Shown here one piece after another: positions 22,155 to 35,105 of a stretch of 64,000 bases of DNA. The translations under genes and the position numbers were made by a program. Position 1 is the first letter of the stretch, and every line of letters begins with the position of its first letter. Source of the stretch: Tricholoma matsutake (taxonomy: Eukaryota > Basidiomycota > Agaricomycetes > Agaricales > Tricholomataceae); the NCBI GenBank assembly GCA_026075535.2, contig AP026543.1, positions 3,720,001-3,784,000 on the forward strand, in the 5' to 3' direction. The notes below the pieces were generated by a model. That model made no database searches and was not told where the DNA came from. It worked only from the letters and a program-made list of their open reading frames with translations.

Positions 22155-25100
22155 TTATGCCTCGACTTCCAGGTGAGAAAATATTATGTTTGTCCCCTCT
22201 GTGAAATTTTGGTAAGGCTGGAATTTCATCCCCTCATACACCATTCTCGCAATGCGATGCGGAGCATTCGGATTACATTTAAAGAATTGGGCGATCACGT
22301 TACGTGCTCGCTTACAGTTCTCTTCGGGTTCCCACAAATTATTTTCGTCGGTGTAGTTTTTCCACTTTATTAAAAACTCCAATTTGTTCCGTCAAAGACA
22401 TGAGTCTAGAATTTCTTCAACTATGTATTCTGGAGCACCTTCTACTATTATTGGAGGTTGTGGAGTAGTTTGTTGGCCAGGAATAGTGGGTGGGCGGTAA
22501 GGGCATAGGCGGGATACATTAATCTCGGGATCAATCTTGAATGATCGGGGTAATTTTAGCACTACTGCATTAGGTGAGATCACTTTAGAGATCGCATATG
22601 GGCCAACTTGTTTCTCCATAAGTTTCCTCGAAGGTCATGGAATATTCAGGTCCTTGGTACTTAGCCATACCAAGTCACCAACTTTGTACTCTGGAGTGCA
22701 TGCTCGAGTACGATCCGTGTGTCGCATCATGTCATCACGTGCTTTCTTCAATGCCGCCTCTGCTTCCTCTTGTACCTTTTGCATCTTAGATACAAAGTCT
22801 TCTACCGACTGTACTTTGACTTCCCTTCTGGGTTCTACTCCCATACGAGGATGATATCCATAATTCGCAAAAAAGGGTGACATACGAGTAGCCGAATGGA
22901 ATTTGTTATTGTGGGAAAATTCGGCAATTGCCAGCCATTTGGGCCAGTCGGTTTGTCAGTAGTTGACAAACATACATAGGTACTGCTCCAACTCCTGGTT
23001 CATTCTCTCGGTCTGCCCATCAGTCTGCGGATGATATGCTGTAGATAATTTAGTTTGAATTCCCAATATGTTGTTTAGTTCTTGCATAAACGCAAAAGCA
23101 AATTGTGGTCCATGATCAGAGATAATGGTATTGGGTAACCCATGTAACCGCCATACCTGATTTAGATAGAGGCGTGCCAAGCCCAATGATGAGGTTTCTG
23201 TAGTAGTAGGAATAATATGGACCTCCTTTGTGAAGCGGTCACATACTATGAATATTGCATTGTACCCTTGAGCCTCGGGTAATCCAGTAATAAAATCCAC
23301 AGATATATCTCGCCACGGCGCTTTAGGTATAGGGTTCGGCATTAATTTTCCTGCAGGTTTTTCTGGAAATTTCTTCCCCCTCATGCATGTATCACATCCA
23401 TCCACATACCCCAACACATACTTTGAAATTCTGGGCCACCAATAATTTCTCATTACTAATTCCAACGTCTTCCATCTTCCTGGGTGTCCGGCAATCAGTG
23501 TATTGTGATGTAACCGGATGATCTCCCTTCGCAAATCCTGATCCTTCAGTACATACACTTTTCCTTGAAACAACACCAACCCTTGTTCCTCAGCCCATTC
23601 ATCTCCTTTGATATTACCTTTCTTCTCTCCCTTCAGAGCTTTCATGGCTTCCACTACTTCATCATCCATTTCCAAACATTGTCTAATTTTAGACAACATT
23701 TCTGTTTCCAAGCTATCTATTAATAGATACCCTTGATGCATAGCACAAATATGAAAGTATTCAGGTTTGAGTAAGGTAACATTCTTATTGTCCTCCTCCA
23801 CCCCTCTTTTATGATCAATATGTCTGGATAATGCATCTGCTTTCCTCATTAAGCTTCCCGCTTTGTGGACCAAGTGAAAATTGAAATGCGATAGGAATAG
23901 TGCCCAACGCACTTGCCTGCGATTAAGCTTTTTAGCAGACATGAAGTATTGCAGATTTTGATGATCTGTCCAGATCTCAATCTGATGTGTACATCCCTCC
24001 AAATAATGCCTCCATGCCTCCAATGCTCATATTATCCCCAACATCTCTTTGTCATGCACATCATAATTCCTCTCCACATCATTCAACCCTTTTGACAAGT
24101 ATGCACAAGGATGCCATTTGTCATCTTCACACAGCATTGATAATACTGCTCCAGTAGCAAAATTGGATGCATCAGATTCTACTCGCAAAGGGCGTGTGAA
24201 ATCTACTGGGGCTAATATTGGTCCCTCCACAAACTTCCTCTTCAACTCCTCAAATGCTGTCTGCTGCTGCTCTCCCCTCCTCCACACTACTCCCTTTCGT
24301 GTAAGGTTATGTAAGGGTGCGGCAATTTTAGAAAAATTGTGCACAAAGTGACAATAATAATTTGCGAGTCCCAAGAAGGCTTGAACCTCCTTGACATGGG
24401 TGGGCGCAGGCCAATCTGTGATCGCCTGTACCTTGATCGGATCCATTTTGATTCCGTCAGGGCTGATCAATAATCCTAGGAACTCAATCTCGCTTGCCCC
24501 AAACACACACTTCTCTGGTTTCAAAAATAGATCATTCTCCGCCAACCTCCGTAACACCTCCTGTACTATCACCTCATGATTTTCTTCATCCTCCGTGAAT
24601 ATCAGAATGTTGTCAATAAATATTATTACCACACCTTTGTCTATTATGTCCTTGAAAATGTTGTTCATCATATTTTGAAAGGTCGGGGGACTATTAGTCA
24701 TCCCAAAAAACATGACAAGCAGCTCAAAGGATCCTCGATGCATGGCAAATGCTGCCTTCTACTCATCTCCTTTCTTTATTCGTACATTGTTGTATCCCCA
24801 TCATAAATCCAATTTTGTAAAGACCTTGGCTTTTCCCACCTTGTCAATTATTTCTGAGATCAATGGCAGGGGGTACGCATTCTTTACTGTCCACTCATTC
24901 AGATACCTATAATCTGTACACATCCTCTTCCTTTGGTCTTTCTTTGGCATGAAGAATATTGGTGATGTCTGCAGTGATTTCGAAGGTCGTATGTATCCTT
25001 TACACAATTGCTCCTTCAGGAATGCATCCACTTCTTCTTGTTCCATTGGAGATAACAGATATACCTTTGACTTCTTTGGCACAAACCCTGGCTTCATCTC

Positions 25101-25784
25101 AATCGCATGATCCCATGGCTTCCGCACTGGCATTCACTCAGACTCCTTCTTCTGGAACACTGACAGATATTCATGATACACTTTTGGCACCCACTCCTCC
25201 ACTGGCTTCTCCACCTTCACGATATTCTTGTCCCATGACTGTCCTCCATGAATTGTTCTAAAGGTTTGCTTCTGCTCTTCTTTCTCAATCATGATCAGAA
25301 CTTCCTCATTTGGCATTTCCTCATCCTCCACTTCCTCCATCGTAACAGAATACTTTCTTGGACATTCTTTCTCTTTCTTTTTCCTTTTTTCCTTCTTCAT
25401 CTTCCTCCCATACACATTACATTCCTCAGGACAACGAGTCATTTGTACTTTCCCAGTTTTCCAATCAATTTCGGGATTATGCTTCCATAACCATGGACAT
25501 CCTATTATTAGATTGGTTTTCCCAAGATCACACACTTTGAATACGGCTTGCTCCTGATGCTCCTGATACTTTAGTACCATAGTCACCTCCTCCTTGATAG
25601 TTCCTCCACGATTGACTGTTCTGTCAATATTGTACACCATTATAGGTTGCGCCAGCTTGCATGTGTTAATAATGTTTCCGGTAATTAAGGATCGATTAAT
25701 AAATAATCCTGTAGCACCACTATCAAGCAACACTTCCACATCAATAGCTGCATGCGTGTCCACTGTCTTCAATCCCACAGTCAA
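22155..25784 (-). pseudogene. Gypsy-A pol: protease, RT, RNase H, integrase, chromodomain
   Basis: One frame on the complement strand, read through its stops. The protease active site LLDSGATGLFI lies near 25720. RT follows with [27 protein letters not shown] and an active site FIDN at about 24615, where gypsy RT normally has YxDD. RNase H spans about 24200-23880. The integrase zinc region (HHNTLIAGHPGRWKTLE...CDTC) lies near 23510-23380, and its core has SVDFITGLPE, SDHGPQF and STAYHPQTDGQTERMNQELE. A chromodomain (YIVEEILDS, EFLIKWKNYTDENNLWEPEE) is at about 22440-22300; such domains steer integration to heterochromatin marks. Stops: TGA beginning at 25136, 24803, 24029, 22958, 22637 and 22394, TAG at 24761. 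Each TGA stands where arginine fits, and the TAG where tryptophan fits (GDEWKAAF). The natural stop is TAA at 22155-22157. Confidence 0.9.
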
Positions 25785-25975
25785 GGTAATTTTGGGTTCT
25801 ATTCACGCAGAGCGAATAAAGAATTTAGGGGTTTTCAGAAATAGTGCTCAGCAATTTTCTTGGTCACGTGATTCATAACAGTTGTACTCCTCCTCGATTT
25901 CCTTTTCTGATTTACTCTGGGTTTCCTCGGATACTAATACATTGTAATGATTCTGGGTCACCAATGGGGAAACCT

Positions 25976-27072
25976 TCACTGGGACTGTTCCACAAAATTC
26001 TTCTGCTTGCCTTCCTCCAGCTTCACTTCCTCGATTGTAGCTTCCCTTATCTTTCTTCTCTGCCTACAATTCCTAGAAATGTGTCCTAACTGCCCACAGT
26101 TAAAACATTTAAGTGGGGCTCGTCTCCCTGCTTGATCAACCTCCATTGCCTCTGCTGGTGCCGCTGACTCCATAACTATAGGTGTCACTGCCATGGCCGG
26201 TGGCTGTGCCCTCGGAGCTTTTCCTTTCTTGGACTTTCCTCCTGATGACTTTCCAAATTTACTACTTCTGTACATCAACTTTGACTCCGCCTGTTCCTGC
26301 CAATATTGCCAGTCAAGGTGCATTGCCCAATTATACCACTCGTCCAACTTCTCTGGCATAGAAGGTAGTTGGTAGATAGATTTGAACAAAGAGGGATTTA
26401 ATCCTGCTTTCAAAAACTCTACCAACGCAGCTTCTCCCATGTCTGTTTGCGAAGCTTCTGCTTTGAACTGCAAAATAAATTCATCCGCCGTTAAGGTCCT
26501 GCACTTAAGGAACCTTGGCACATGGTTTTTGATTTAGCATTGGCTGTCGCCTTTGGATTAGGGTCTCCAAACTGTGCCTCTAATCTCTCCAGAAATTCCT
26601 TGAAGGTTGCAAATGGTTTGTTTCCCACGGCAATTTGATTAATAGCCTCATTTCTCCAGAACTGTGCTTTCCCCCCCTGAATGTATGAGAGAGCAAACAT
26701 AATCCTAGACTCAGCTGTACAAAACTCTGGCTTCCTCCCATGGATGTACAATACTATAGAGCTGATGAAGGATTTTGTATTCTCCATGGTACCGTCAAAG
26801 ATTTGTGGGGGTGCATACTTAGGTAAGCATGCTTTTCCATTTCCAGATTTCTCCACCATCTCATCCTCCTGCGATATCCACTCCACCATCTCCTCCATCT
26901 CATCATCTCTTTCTCCTATTGTCTCTGGCTGTACTTCCACTTGTCTGGGCTGTGATGCTGCCAATACTGACACTAATTGTGACATTTGCACTGTGAGCAC
27001 ATCAATTTTTGCCTCTAGTGCTGGTATGGGAACAGGATTAGGACCGGGATTAGAAGTTGAAGGTTTGGACAT
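25976..27072 (-). pseudogene. Gypsy-A gag, frameshifted
   Basis: The first part (27072-26491) opens MSKPSTSNPGPNPVPIPALE and carries a coiled-coil-like segment and the Gag core (FDGTMENTKSFISS, WRNEAINQI, EFLERLEAQFGD). The second part (26521-25976) continues in another frame with TADEFILQFKAEASQTDMGE and a zinc knuckle CFNCGQLGHISRNC near 26100-26060. An indel near 26500-26520 separates the frames. The zinc knuckle packages RNA. The frame differs from pol, so another shift or indel lies between 25976 and 25784. Confidence 0.85.
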
Positions 27073-27558
27073 AATTGTAGAATCTGTGATGAATCACTTC
27101 TTCAACAAATTCAAAATTTTTTCTTCGAGACCTCTCCAAACATTTACAGGTCACGTGATGGTTTGTCAATTGTTCGTTGATCATTTGTTGTTTGTTGGGC
27201 GCCTATTTTGACACTTTGGATCAATAACCCTTCCAACAGTGCCTGATCTTGGGGATAACACTGAATTTGGCTTGTAACTAAAATAGTCGTCCGAATAGAG
27301 TGATGTAAATCGTAACTAAACCAGATCCGATCAGTTGTCTGGTTGCAGCTGTCCTAATGATGAGCACTGCCTCTCGATCACTGGCAGTCGCAATGTAAGG
27401 TGAGGCCTGGTGTTGGCTTATGAAAGAAAAGGTAGATTATGTATATACAAGTACTTCCGGCTCGTGCTGAAAGGGTGAGTAATCGGATGTGGCACAGTGA
27501 AACAATGACGTATGCACAAGTAAGAGAAGGCACACTGATATGGGAAGTTGTGTTCTTC

Positions 27559-27960
27559 TGTTAGGGCGACACCCACTATCTGCTAGCTAAGACCGTGCGG
27601 GTTCTCTCTACAAGAAGGGGGTGGGATCTGCGCTCATGATGGGGGGATTGATGGTTTTGATGTGAGGGGTTATTAATAGGTGAGTTTGTTGACAAAAGCC
27701 TTTCACACCAAAAATGTAGGTGGAATACCTAAGAGAACACAACTGGGGTCCCCTAGGCATATATTTAGGGTTTATATACTATGTTACATATATTGTACAT
27801 TGTTGTTACCAAGGCATTCGCACATGCACGTACATATTGACACATGTGAAATAAAATTCTCACACTATCAAAGTGTAGCATAATTTGGCATCATGTAGCA
27901 TAATTCGACATAATAAAATAAAAATGAAATTTTATTAGGTAATGGGGTGGTTTCCTAACA
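27559..27960 (-). repeat. 5' LTR of Gypsy-A
   Basis: 402 bp, direct repeat of 21719-22143 without the 23-bp duplication, followed on the right by CACAG. Confidence 0.92.
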
Positions 27961-28485
27961 CACAGACCACAGCAGTCATCAATGTTGCAATTCTCTCCTC
28001 TGATGCAATGGGTAACATGCGGTGATCTCTCCCATATCCCTTGTCTTTCTGGTATGTCCATGTTGTGTTGGTTCTGCCTCGATGATGAACTCAGTTTGAT
28101 TTGTTGCAATAAGCACCTGCTGCTCACCTGAGTACCTTGACACATTTCTGGAAAAATACAGTACATAAATGATGAATCAATTATAGGTGATGGCACACCT
28201 TGGGGTTGATGACAATCATCTTTGACTGGTACAGTCTCAGATTCAGACTCAGATTCAGATGTGGAAGACTTGGACTCAGAACCACTTGAATCTGCTTGAA
28301 TATCCTCAAACATGGCCTCCTCATGGCAAAGCAGAGTTTGTGCAGCTTCTGTTTTTCCACATTGTAATGCTGGACCACTAAATTGGAAAGTTTAAAGATA
28401 TGGAAAGGTGACAGACAACATTCAACATACCACTTCAAAGACAGGGTAAAACAAGAGCTATGGTTCTCAGAAATGGTGAGTGGAG

Positions 28486-29461
28486 TAGGGTGTGACTCAG
28501 GTAACCCCCGGGTATAATTTCATGTACCTGTACCCATGAACACCATACCCATTATGGTTATGGGTGCAGTTTTACTGTGGGTATGGGGGGGTTTTGGTCG
28601 AAACCCATGGGTATGACATTAATAATTTATTATAATTCTAAATATATCTAAATACAATGAAGAACCACCCCCAACTCACAATTGCGAGCGAGGGGGGGTG
28701 GTACCAGTGATGTACCGGCCGTCGTGAGTTAGCAAACTAAGAAACACCCCCACTTCGTGTTTGTGAGCGAGAGGGGGTGGTAGTCAGGACTTGGCAGCTG
28801 TTGTGAGAGAAACAGATGAAGAACCACCCCCAACTCACATTTGCAAGTGAGAGGGGGTGGTAGTGGTGATGCCACAGCCATTGTTGACTAGAGGAGGCCA
28901 TTGTCGACTAGAGGGGGCCATTGTCGACTAGAGGGGGCCGTTGTTGATGAGAGGGGGCCATTGTTGTTGTTGTTGCCTAGTAGAAAAACCACCCCCCACT
29001 TGCATTTAGAATGAGGGGGGTGTGTCATCGTTGTCTAGTAGAAAAAACACCCCCCACTTGCATTTAGAACGAGGGGGGCATGTTGGTAGTAGTTGTCGTC
29101 ATTGTTGCCTAGTAGAAAAAACACCCCCCACTTGCATTTAGAACAAGGGGGGCATGTCATCATTGTCTAGTAGAAAAAACACCCCCCACTCACATTTAGA
29201 ACGAGGGGGGCATGTTGGTAGTAGTTGTCGTTGTTGTTGCCTAGTAGAAAAAATACCCCCCACTCGCATTTAGAATGAGGGGGGTGTGTTGGTAGCAGTT
29301 GTCATTGTCGTCGAGCCATTGTTGTTGTTGTTGATGTTGATCAACAAAGTCATTTGATAAAACATGTGACCATTGGACCAGTACTGTGATACCCATACCC
29401 ATACCCGAGCATACCCATAAGCAGAAACACACAGTGTTACCCGTACCCAAGTCATGCCTTA
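28486..29461. mobile_element. hAT-like element built around hairpin repeats
   Basis: 976 bp flanked by a perfect 8-bp duplication GAGTGGAG (28478-28485 and 29462-29469). The ends are imperfect inverted repeats: TAGGGTGTGACTCAGGTA on the left, and on the opposite strand TAAGGCATGACTTGGGTA. Both fit the hAT end pattern YARNG. Subterminal DNA has repeated ACCCATACCC-type motifs. No transposase is encoded. It lies within the P-like transposase relic. Confidence 0.85.
28661..29287. repeat. Array of eight stem-loop repeats in the hAT-like element
   Basis: Eight units pair a C-run with a G-run over a loop of about 13-19 bases: three of the form CCACCCCC...GGGGGTGG (near 28663, 28744, 28823) and five of the form CACCCCCCACT...GAGGGGGG (near 28989, 29048, 29120, 29180, 29254). 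Between them, 28878-28965 holds four to five copies of an 18- to 20-bp unit GACTAGAGGGGGCCATTGT. Confidence 0.85.
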
Positions 29462-31695
29462 GAGTGGAGACTTCATGGGCTTTCTTCAATGTGTTTTATG
29501 GCAATTGTCCCATTTGACTGATAGACCAGTTTGTTCCAAATTGGAAATAGAGATATTGCTGATGGAGATAGAGATATTGCTGAAATGATGAGCAAGATTT
29601 GCAGAAGGGTGGTGTTTTGTGAAATGGACTTTCAGATTGTCCTTCCACATGACAGCTAACAAGTAAGCAAAACATCGAAGATTTGGACAACAAGATTTTT
29701 GGTGGTTGACCTGGGAAGAGCTTCCAGATCCCTTGCCCTTTTCAAGGTAAAAGACACAAGATGGAGCAGGGCAAAGGGAGAGGCCACAGAGCTCAAGCGA
29801 GGTATCAAGATTTGTCAAAAAGAAGATGTGCAGCCACATGTTCCAAAACTTTCTGGACATGTTCATGGTCCCAGAGGGTGGGTGGCTGGCAGTGTGAGCA
29901 TTTACCCAATTTGGTACCAAGTCCATAAATATCTTCCTCTTTTCCTTTAGCAGTACAAAGAAATGTGGCATGATCTAGTGGGAAAAGTAAGCTGCATTGA
30001 AGTCATTTCAATGGCATTAAACATACCACCTGATCTGTAAGGAAACTGGTCAGTCCGCTTTTGCAGGGAATAACTGAACATTGTCTTCAAGAGACATCAA
30101 ACTGAACAATGAAGCAGCTAAGGCATGCAAGTCTCCACTTTGAAAAACATAGACAGATTCCCCTATATATTCTGTAAAAACAATGGGATTGATAACTTGA
30201 ATAAAGATGCCACATGTTTTGAACACTTTTGATTCCATTTTTTGATTCCATCTCCATCCCACCTTGTTGATGACAAATCCAGCCCCTGTATCATTTGGTC
30301 TGATCATTTCAACAATCTGAGGAACTGTATAACAACCACCAGTTCTATCAGGAGTTTAATGTCAATTTCAACAGTAGCATTGAAGTCAACAATAATATCA
30401 TTAATATGTATAATTGCAAGGAATAATTGACTTTCACAATTGACAATGGTGGCAGCAGGATCACCAACACAGAGGGTAGATGAGCCAAATATTGAGCTTG
30501 ACTCAATAACATTTGGAGTAGCTGATGATTTGGAAAATTGGCCACCGCCTGCTATTTGTGTCATGTGATCAGTTGATCCAGGGATCCTTGAGAAAGTAGT
30601 GTGCTCCAGTTCATAGAGAACTCAAGCCTTTGACACCATCTTGCCATTCCCAGATCAACAAAAGGGTTGTACTTCCCATGACTGTCCCATGACTGTCCCA
30701 GTTTTCTTCAATGTCAATATGGTCCTCAAGGCTAAGTGGTTCTGCTGCATCCTCCTCAAGTGCAGCTGTCACTGTGTTCAGGTCAACATGGCAGAATGAT
30801 GGAGCTTTGGCAGGAGCAGTGTTGACTGCTTCATTTTCATCTTCTTCATCTTCAGCATCTTCAAATTGTCCAAATGGATAAAGCAGGTCAACTGCAGTTG
30901 TCTCCATTTTGACAAAGTGGGACAAAACACCCAAGAGATGCAAATTTGGTCTTGATTAATTGGCACCCTTCATTCCACACAGTGATCAGAACAACAAACT
31001 CCAGTGACACATCACCCTTCCAAGTTTTTGGGCAACACTTGACAGTACATCACCATTACTATCCTCAATTGTGCAAAGCTTAAGCCGCCAAGGTCCATGG
31101 TCCCACTCTGGATGCAATGAAAACACATTGAGGCATTTGACAGCATGTGATAGATGTGTTGTCAGGGAGGACATGTCAGTGTTTGTATCCTTTCCAACCA
31201 TTGAGCAAATGACACCAAACATAGACTTGAGTCAGTCTGTACCTAAGAAAATAAGCCAAAATGAACTGTTCGGATTATGCATCTTGGCCTTTGCAATACA
31301 AAAGTAAGCATTCTTCACCATCAACATGATATCTTTGTAAGTCAAAGAAGGAAGGGTCTTGCTTCATGCATTTTGGAATGTGAATAGAAATGTAGCAAGA
31401 TGAGCTGCAGCACTCAGATGTTTCAATTGCTTGTGTAAGCTGAGGGTTACTTGAACAAATAGAAGAACAAGATGCTGGAAAAGTGTCCCCAGGATTCAGA
31501 GTGCATCACATGTCATTGAGAAACTAGGTTTGTCAGTGCCAATGGGACATCAGAGTGACCAAATTTCTTTCAGAAGAGCATAACAAACAGGAACATTTTG
31601 CTTGTCTGTTGGGTCAAGGAGGTTGTCAATATGAACTGAAGATAGTCTGGATTCCTTGAGATGAAACTGCAGTAGGACTGGAGTGATATGAGTAT

Positions 31696-31873
31696 TGTTG
31701 TGAAAAGGGTAACAGAGCCCATGGGTTACAAGTGCTCAAAGAGCATGACTACAGTACAGCACAGATTATATACTAGTAACTATGGGGCAGAATAACGGAA
31801 TGATGAATGAGTAATAGAAAAGGTATAGGGCTGGAGCAGCCCAAGGTAACCAGCTGAGCTCAATATCTCTACA
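31696..31873 (-). repeat. 3' LTR of E3
   Basis: 178 bp direct repeat of 33125-33302. Confidence 0.9.
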
Positions 31874-32003
31874 CACCCCCTCGAGCAAAAGACGGTAGAG
31901 TTGGTCAAGTAAAATGTAAGAATAAAGGAAGAATAAAAAGGAAGAATAAATAAACAAGTGAGAGAATGAACAATAAAAGTTCCATCACAGAGCCACACCA
32001 GTG

Positions 32004-32833
32004 TCATGTTCTGCCATGAAATGTGTAGTCTTCTTCATCTGAGTCTCCCAAGAAAGTTGCAGATGCAGCTACTGCTCTTTCCAACCTTTTACGACCAGAA
32101 TCTTCCTTCTCCTTGATGTCCAGATCCTTCTGAGGACAAACAGTGCTGTAGTGACCTTTCTTCAAGCAATAGAAGCAATAGACAGAGTCACTACCACGTG
32201 TGGATCACTCAGCACACATCGCCATGTTATCGATTTCTTCCTTCTTGAACTCGGCAACAGCTGGTTTGTCTTGGTGACCTTCTTCATTCAGTAAGCGAGT
32301 GATGACAAAGTTGAGGGTAAGAAGTTTGGAGTCGACATTGTCAAACGTGATGACAACGGAAGAATAAGAGTCAGGTAAGCCGGCCATGAGAACAATGATG
32401 ACATCTTCATCAGTGACAGGGACATCAATCAATTTGAGCTTGTTTGACAGAGTGCGAACCTCCCCAATCCAACTTTCAATACCCTGTCCTTCCTTCATAA
32501 TAGCGGTGATAAACTTCCAACAGATGTGAAGATGGCTGCCGAAACCACATGCCCAATGAACGGCAGCAAGACCATCCCAAATGACCTTTGGATCAGAGCT
32601 AGACATGTGAGCAAGCTGTGAATCGTCTGCATGCAAGATGAGCTCAGATTTGCACTCAGCCTGCCTCTTCTGAAATGTTTTCAACTTCTTCAGGTCAGCC
32701 TCTCCATCCTCCAGCCTCTCATCACCCGAAACAAGATCCAGAAGCCAAGCTTGATCAAAATAGCTTCCATACGGACAGCCCATTCTGAGTAGTTTGAGTG
32801 ATTGAGTCGGGGAATGCAAACAGATTCAGACAT
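32004..32833 (-). pseudogene. Gag of E3, one frameshift and one TGA
   Basis: The frame opens MSESVCIPRLNHSNYSEWAV at 32833, parallel to the start of the E1 gag. It shifts by one base after GFW and continues DLVSGDERLEDGEADLKKL. DPKVIWDGLAAVH and AGLPDSYSSVVITFD align with E1. A TGA at 32207-32205 separates the body from the zinc knuckle CFYCLKKGHYSTVC, and the end is DSDEEDYTFHGRT. The acidic tail is shared with E1. The breaks suggest an older insertion than E1. Confidence 0.82.
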
Positions 32834-33124
32834 TGTGGTGCAGTGAGGATGAATAAATGATGATAAGGATTATAAGGATATGAGTGTAGGGAACCGAATG
32901 AATGAGTATGTGAGTTGGCATGGATCACAATGGCCAAAGCAGAAGTACATCTCTGCAGAGTTCCAAGAGTTACGAGGGTGCCGATGATGCAGAAGTACAG
33001 TCTCTGCACACACAGGTTCCGAGCTTGCCAATGATCCAAAGTATGGTTATGGTGCTGCAAGGTGAATTTCAGCCTTCATTGGGCAGGGGTGGATACACAG
33101 GTTTCATGGGATGCTGAGCACTTG

Positions 33125-33302
33125 TGTTGTGAAAAGGGTAACAGAGCCCGTGGGTTACAAGTACTTGAAGAGCATGACTACAGTACAGCGCAGATTATAT
33201 ACTGGTAACTATGGGGCAGAATAATGGAATGATGAATGAGTAATAGAAAGGGTATAGGGCTGGAGTAGCCTGAGGTAACCAGCTGAGCTCGATATCTCTA
33301 CA
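33125..33302 (-). repeat. 5' LTR of E3
   Basis: 178 bp, followed on the right by AGTAT. The transcribed strand then reads AAGTGCTCA just inside, as in E1. Confidence 0.9.
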
Positions 33303-35105
33303 AGTATTGAGAATCAGCACATCAGACTTTCTCAGTAATGGATTTTGACATAGTTTCATAATGTGCTTGGGGTCTTTATCAGCCATGATGTTGTTGTTCC
33401 TGACAAGGAGGTTCATGAGCTGCATTCCACCCAGAATAGCGTAGAGCAGACTGCACTCATCCAATAATTGGCTTTGGGTCAAGAGCTGTCAGTGAAGCAC
33501 CATGGCAACTCTTGCCATCAGAGGCAATGCAATACATTGAGACACCAATTGACTTTGTCTCAGCAACACATGCATCAATAGCGAGAGAAATGAGTCATCC
33601 ATGTGTCTCAGCATCCTCTCTCTTGCAAGTTCCCAAAGCTAAAAATGGTTGAGATCCAGCAGTGTGGTGATCATCAGATAACAATCCAATGGAAAAGACA
33701 GACACCTACAAGTTTGGTTTAGTAGACATACAAATATGATTATTGTGACACATGCACCTCTTTGGCATAATGACATTCTCCATCCAAAATACCTCAGAAT
33801 AGCATGTTGACATTGTTGATTGAGCGGAATTTCAGATTGAGGTGAGCTGTGTGTTCCTGACATAAACTGAATATGTTGTTTGTTGTGGGATCCCAGCATA
33901 AATGCACTTCAGTAGCAATTTCATCTATTATCAGAACATATCCATATGCCCCCATTACATCTGTATTTTCAAAGGCTGACTTAACATTTTGCTGTATTTC
34001 TTGCAATGTTGGACTTTCTGGCGATGCAGTGAGAGGCAAAATGGGGTTATTTTGTCTCAGGGTTGAAACTGATGGGGAACCAAGGGTTTGATGTGCTAGC
34101 ATTGCCACACGGGAGATGCCAAGCTGCAGGAACAAGATGCCACAAAGCATTTCTTCTTTAGTAAAGCCCTTAGGTTTATAAAGACACTGGTTCACATGAT
34201 CAAGCAATTGCAGCAACCCATGTATTCCTGCACCCCACCTCAACCCTGCATGGATTGGAGCATCAACTCTCTGTGTTTTCCCTTTGTTTAATGCCATCAC
34301 ACACTTCTTATAATCATTGAGAGTTCTAGCATGTGTGGTGAGCTGTCATGATATGGTATGCTTTGTTATTTGCAATACAGTCAGCTGATTGTTCTTACAC
34401 TGTACAATTTCAATAAACCCTCCAATAGGTTGGTAGGTGAGCATAGAGTTCTCATGTATGCCATCTCTTATTTGGTCCATGATTCCTTCAACAACATTGT
34501 GTGTTAGGAGCTTCTTGCATTCTCGACAAGCCTGAGACTTCATAGTTGAGCCATGGCAATGGATAGACAAGAGGGTTAGTTGATCATTCATGATACAAAT
34601 ATTCCAAGGAAGTTTAAGCTTTGTGTGTAACATAGATGGATAGCCCTCATATGGGCTGATGTCAGGTTGCATAACTAGATGAATGCTGTGACAGTGTGGA
34701 GTCAGATTTGGAAAGGAGGTGGAAGCAGAACTGGATAGTTTGATAGTGACATGCTCATGTCCAAGTTTGGCCGAATGCCTGTCATTGACTTCCAAGTCAA
34801 TATCAATGGGCTTTGTCTGACTGCTTGTGATGCTTGGGATTAATCTGGGTCATAGATCAGTCAACTTATTATTAGTTGAGTGCTGTCTTACTGATTCATC
34901 ATGTTGAGGAGAACAGTAACCTTTCCTTCCAATAGACCTCCCACTATCGCTTTCTCTTCCACAAGATATTCCAAGAATCCACATAGTCCTTTCACCCCAT
35001 TTAGCCCTTGCTGGATTAATGTGCAGATTTCATCCTTCAGTCATCTGAAACCTAGCAATCAGTTGAGTTGAGGGTTTACTGCCTCCCAGACTTCATCATC
35101 ACTAA

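Larger units (their letters stand above)
21719..27960 (-). mobile_element. Ty3/gypsy chromovirus (Gypsy-A), inactivated
   Basis: Full-length 6242-bp element transcribed leftward. The 5' LTR is 27559..27960 (402 bp) and the 3' LTR 21719..22143 (425 bp); the difference is a 23-bp tandem duplication in the 3' LTR. Ends are TGTTAGGG...CCTAACA, with target duplication CACAG at 21714-21718 and 27961-27965. The polypurine tract AAAAGGGGGGTAA lies between the pol stop and the 3' LTR. Order protease, reverse transcriptase, RNase H, integrase, chromodomain defines a chromovirus. The pol frame carries seven internal stops and gag is frameshifted. Confidence 0.95.
31696..33302 (-). mobile_element. Gag-only LTR retrotransposon E3
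   Basis: 1607-bp element read leftward. Its 178-bp LTRs (33125..33302 as the 5' LTR, 31696..31873 as the 3' LTR) have the plus-strand form TGTTGTGAAAAGG...ATCTCTACA. Target duplication AGTAT lies at 31691-31695 and 33303-33307. A polypurine tract (CGAGGGGGTG) adjoins the 3' LTR. Like E1 it holds only a gag gene and has no space for pol. The gag is related to that of E1, but the LTRs differ, so the two are sister families. It is inserted in the P-like transposase relic. Confidence 0.9.

Noticed and set aside
28661..29287. Regularly spaced repeats that could suggest a CRISPR-like array
   Set aside because: The spacers are themselves repeated, units vary, and the array lies in a eukaryotic transposon with target duplications and no associated genes.
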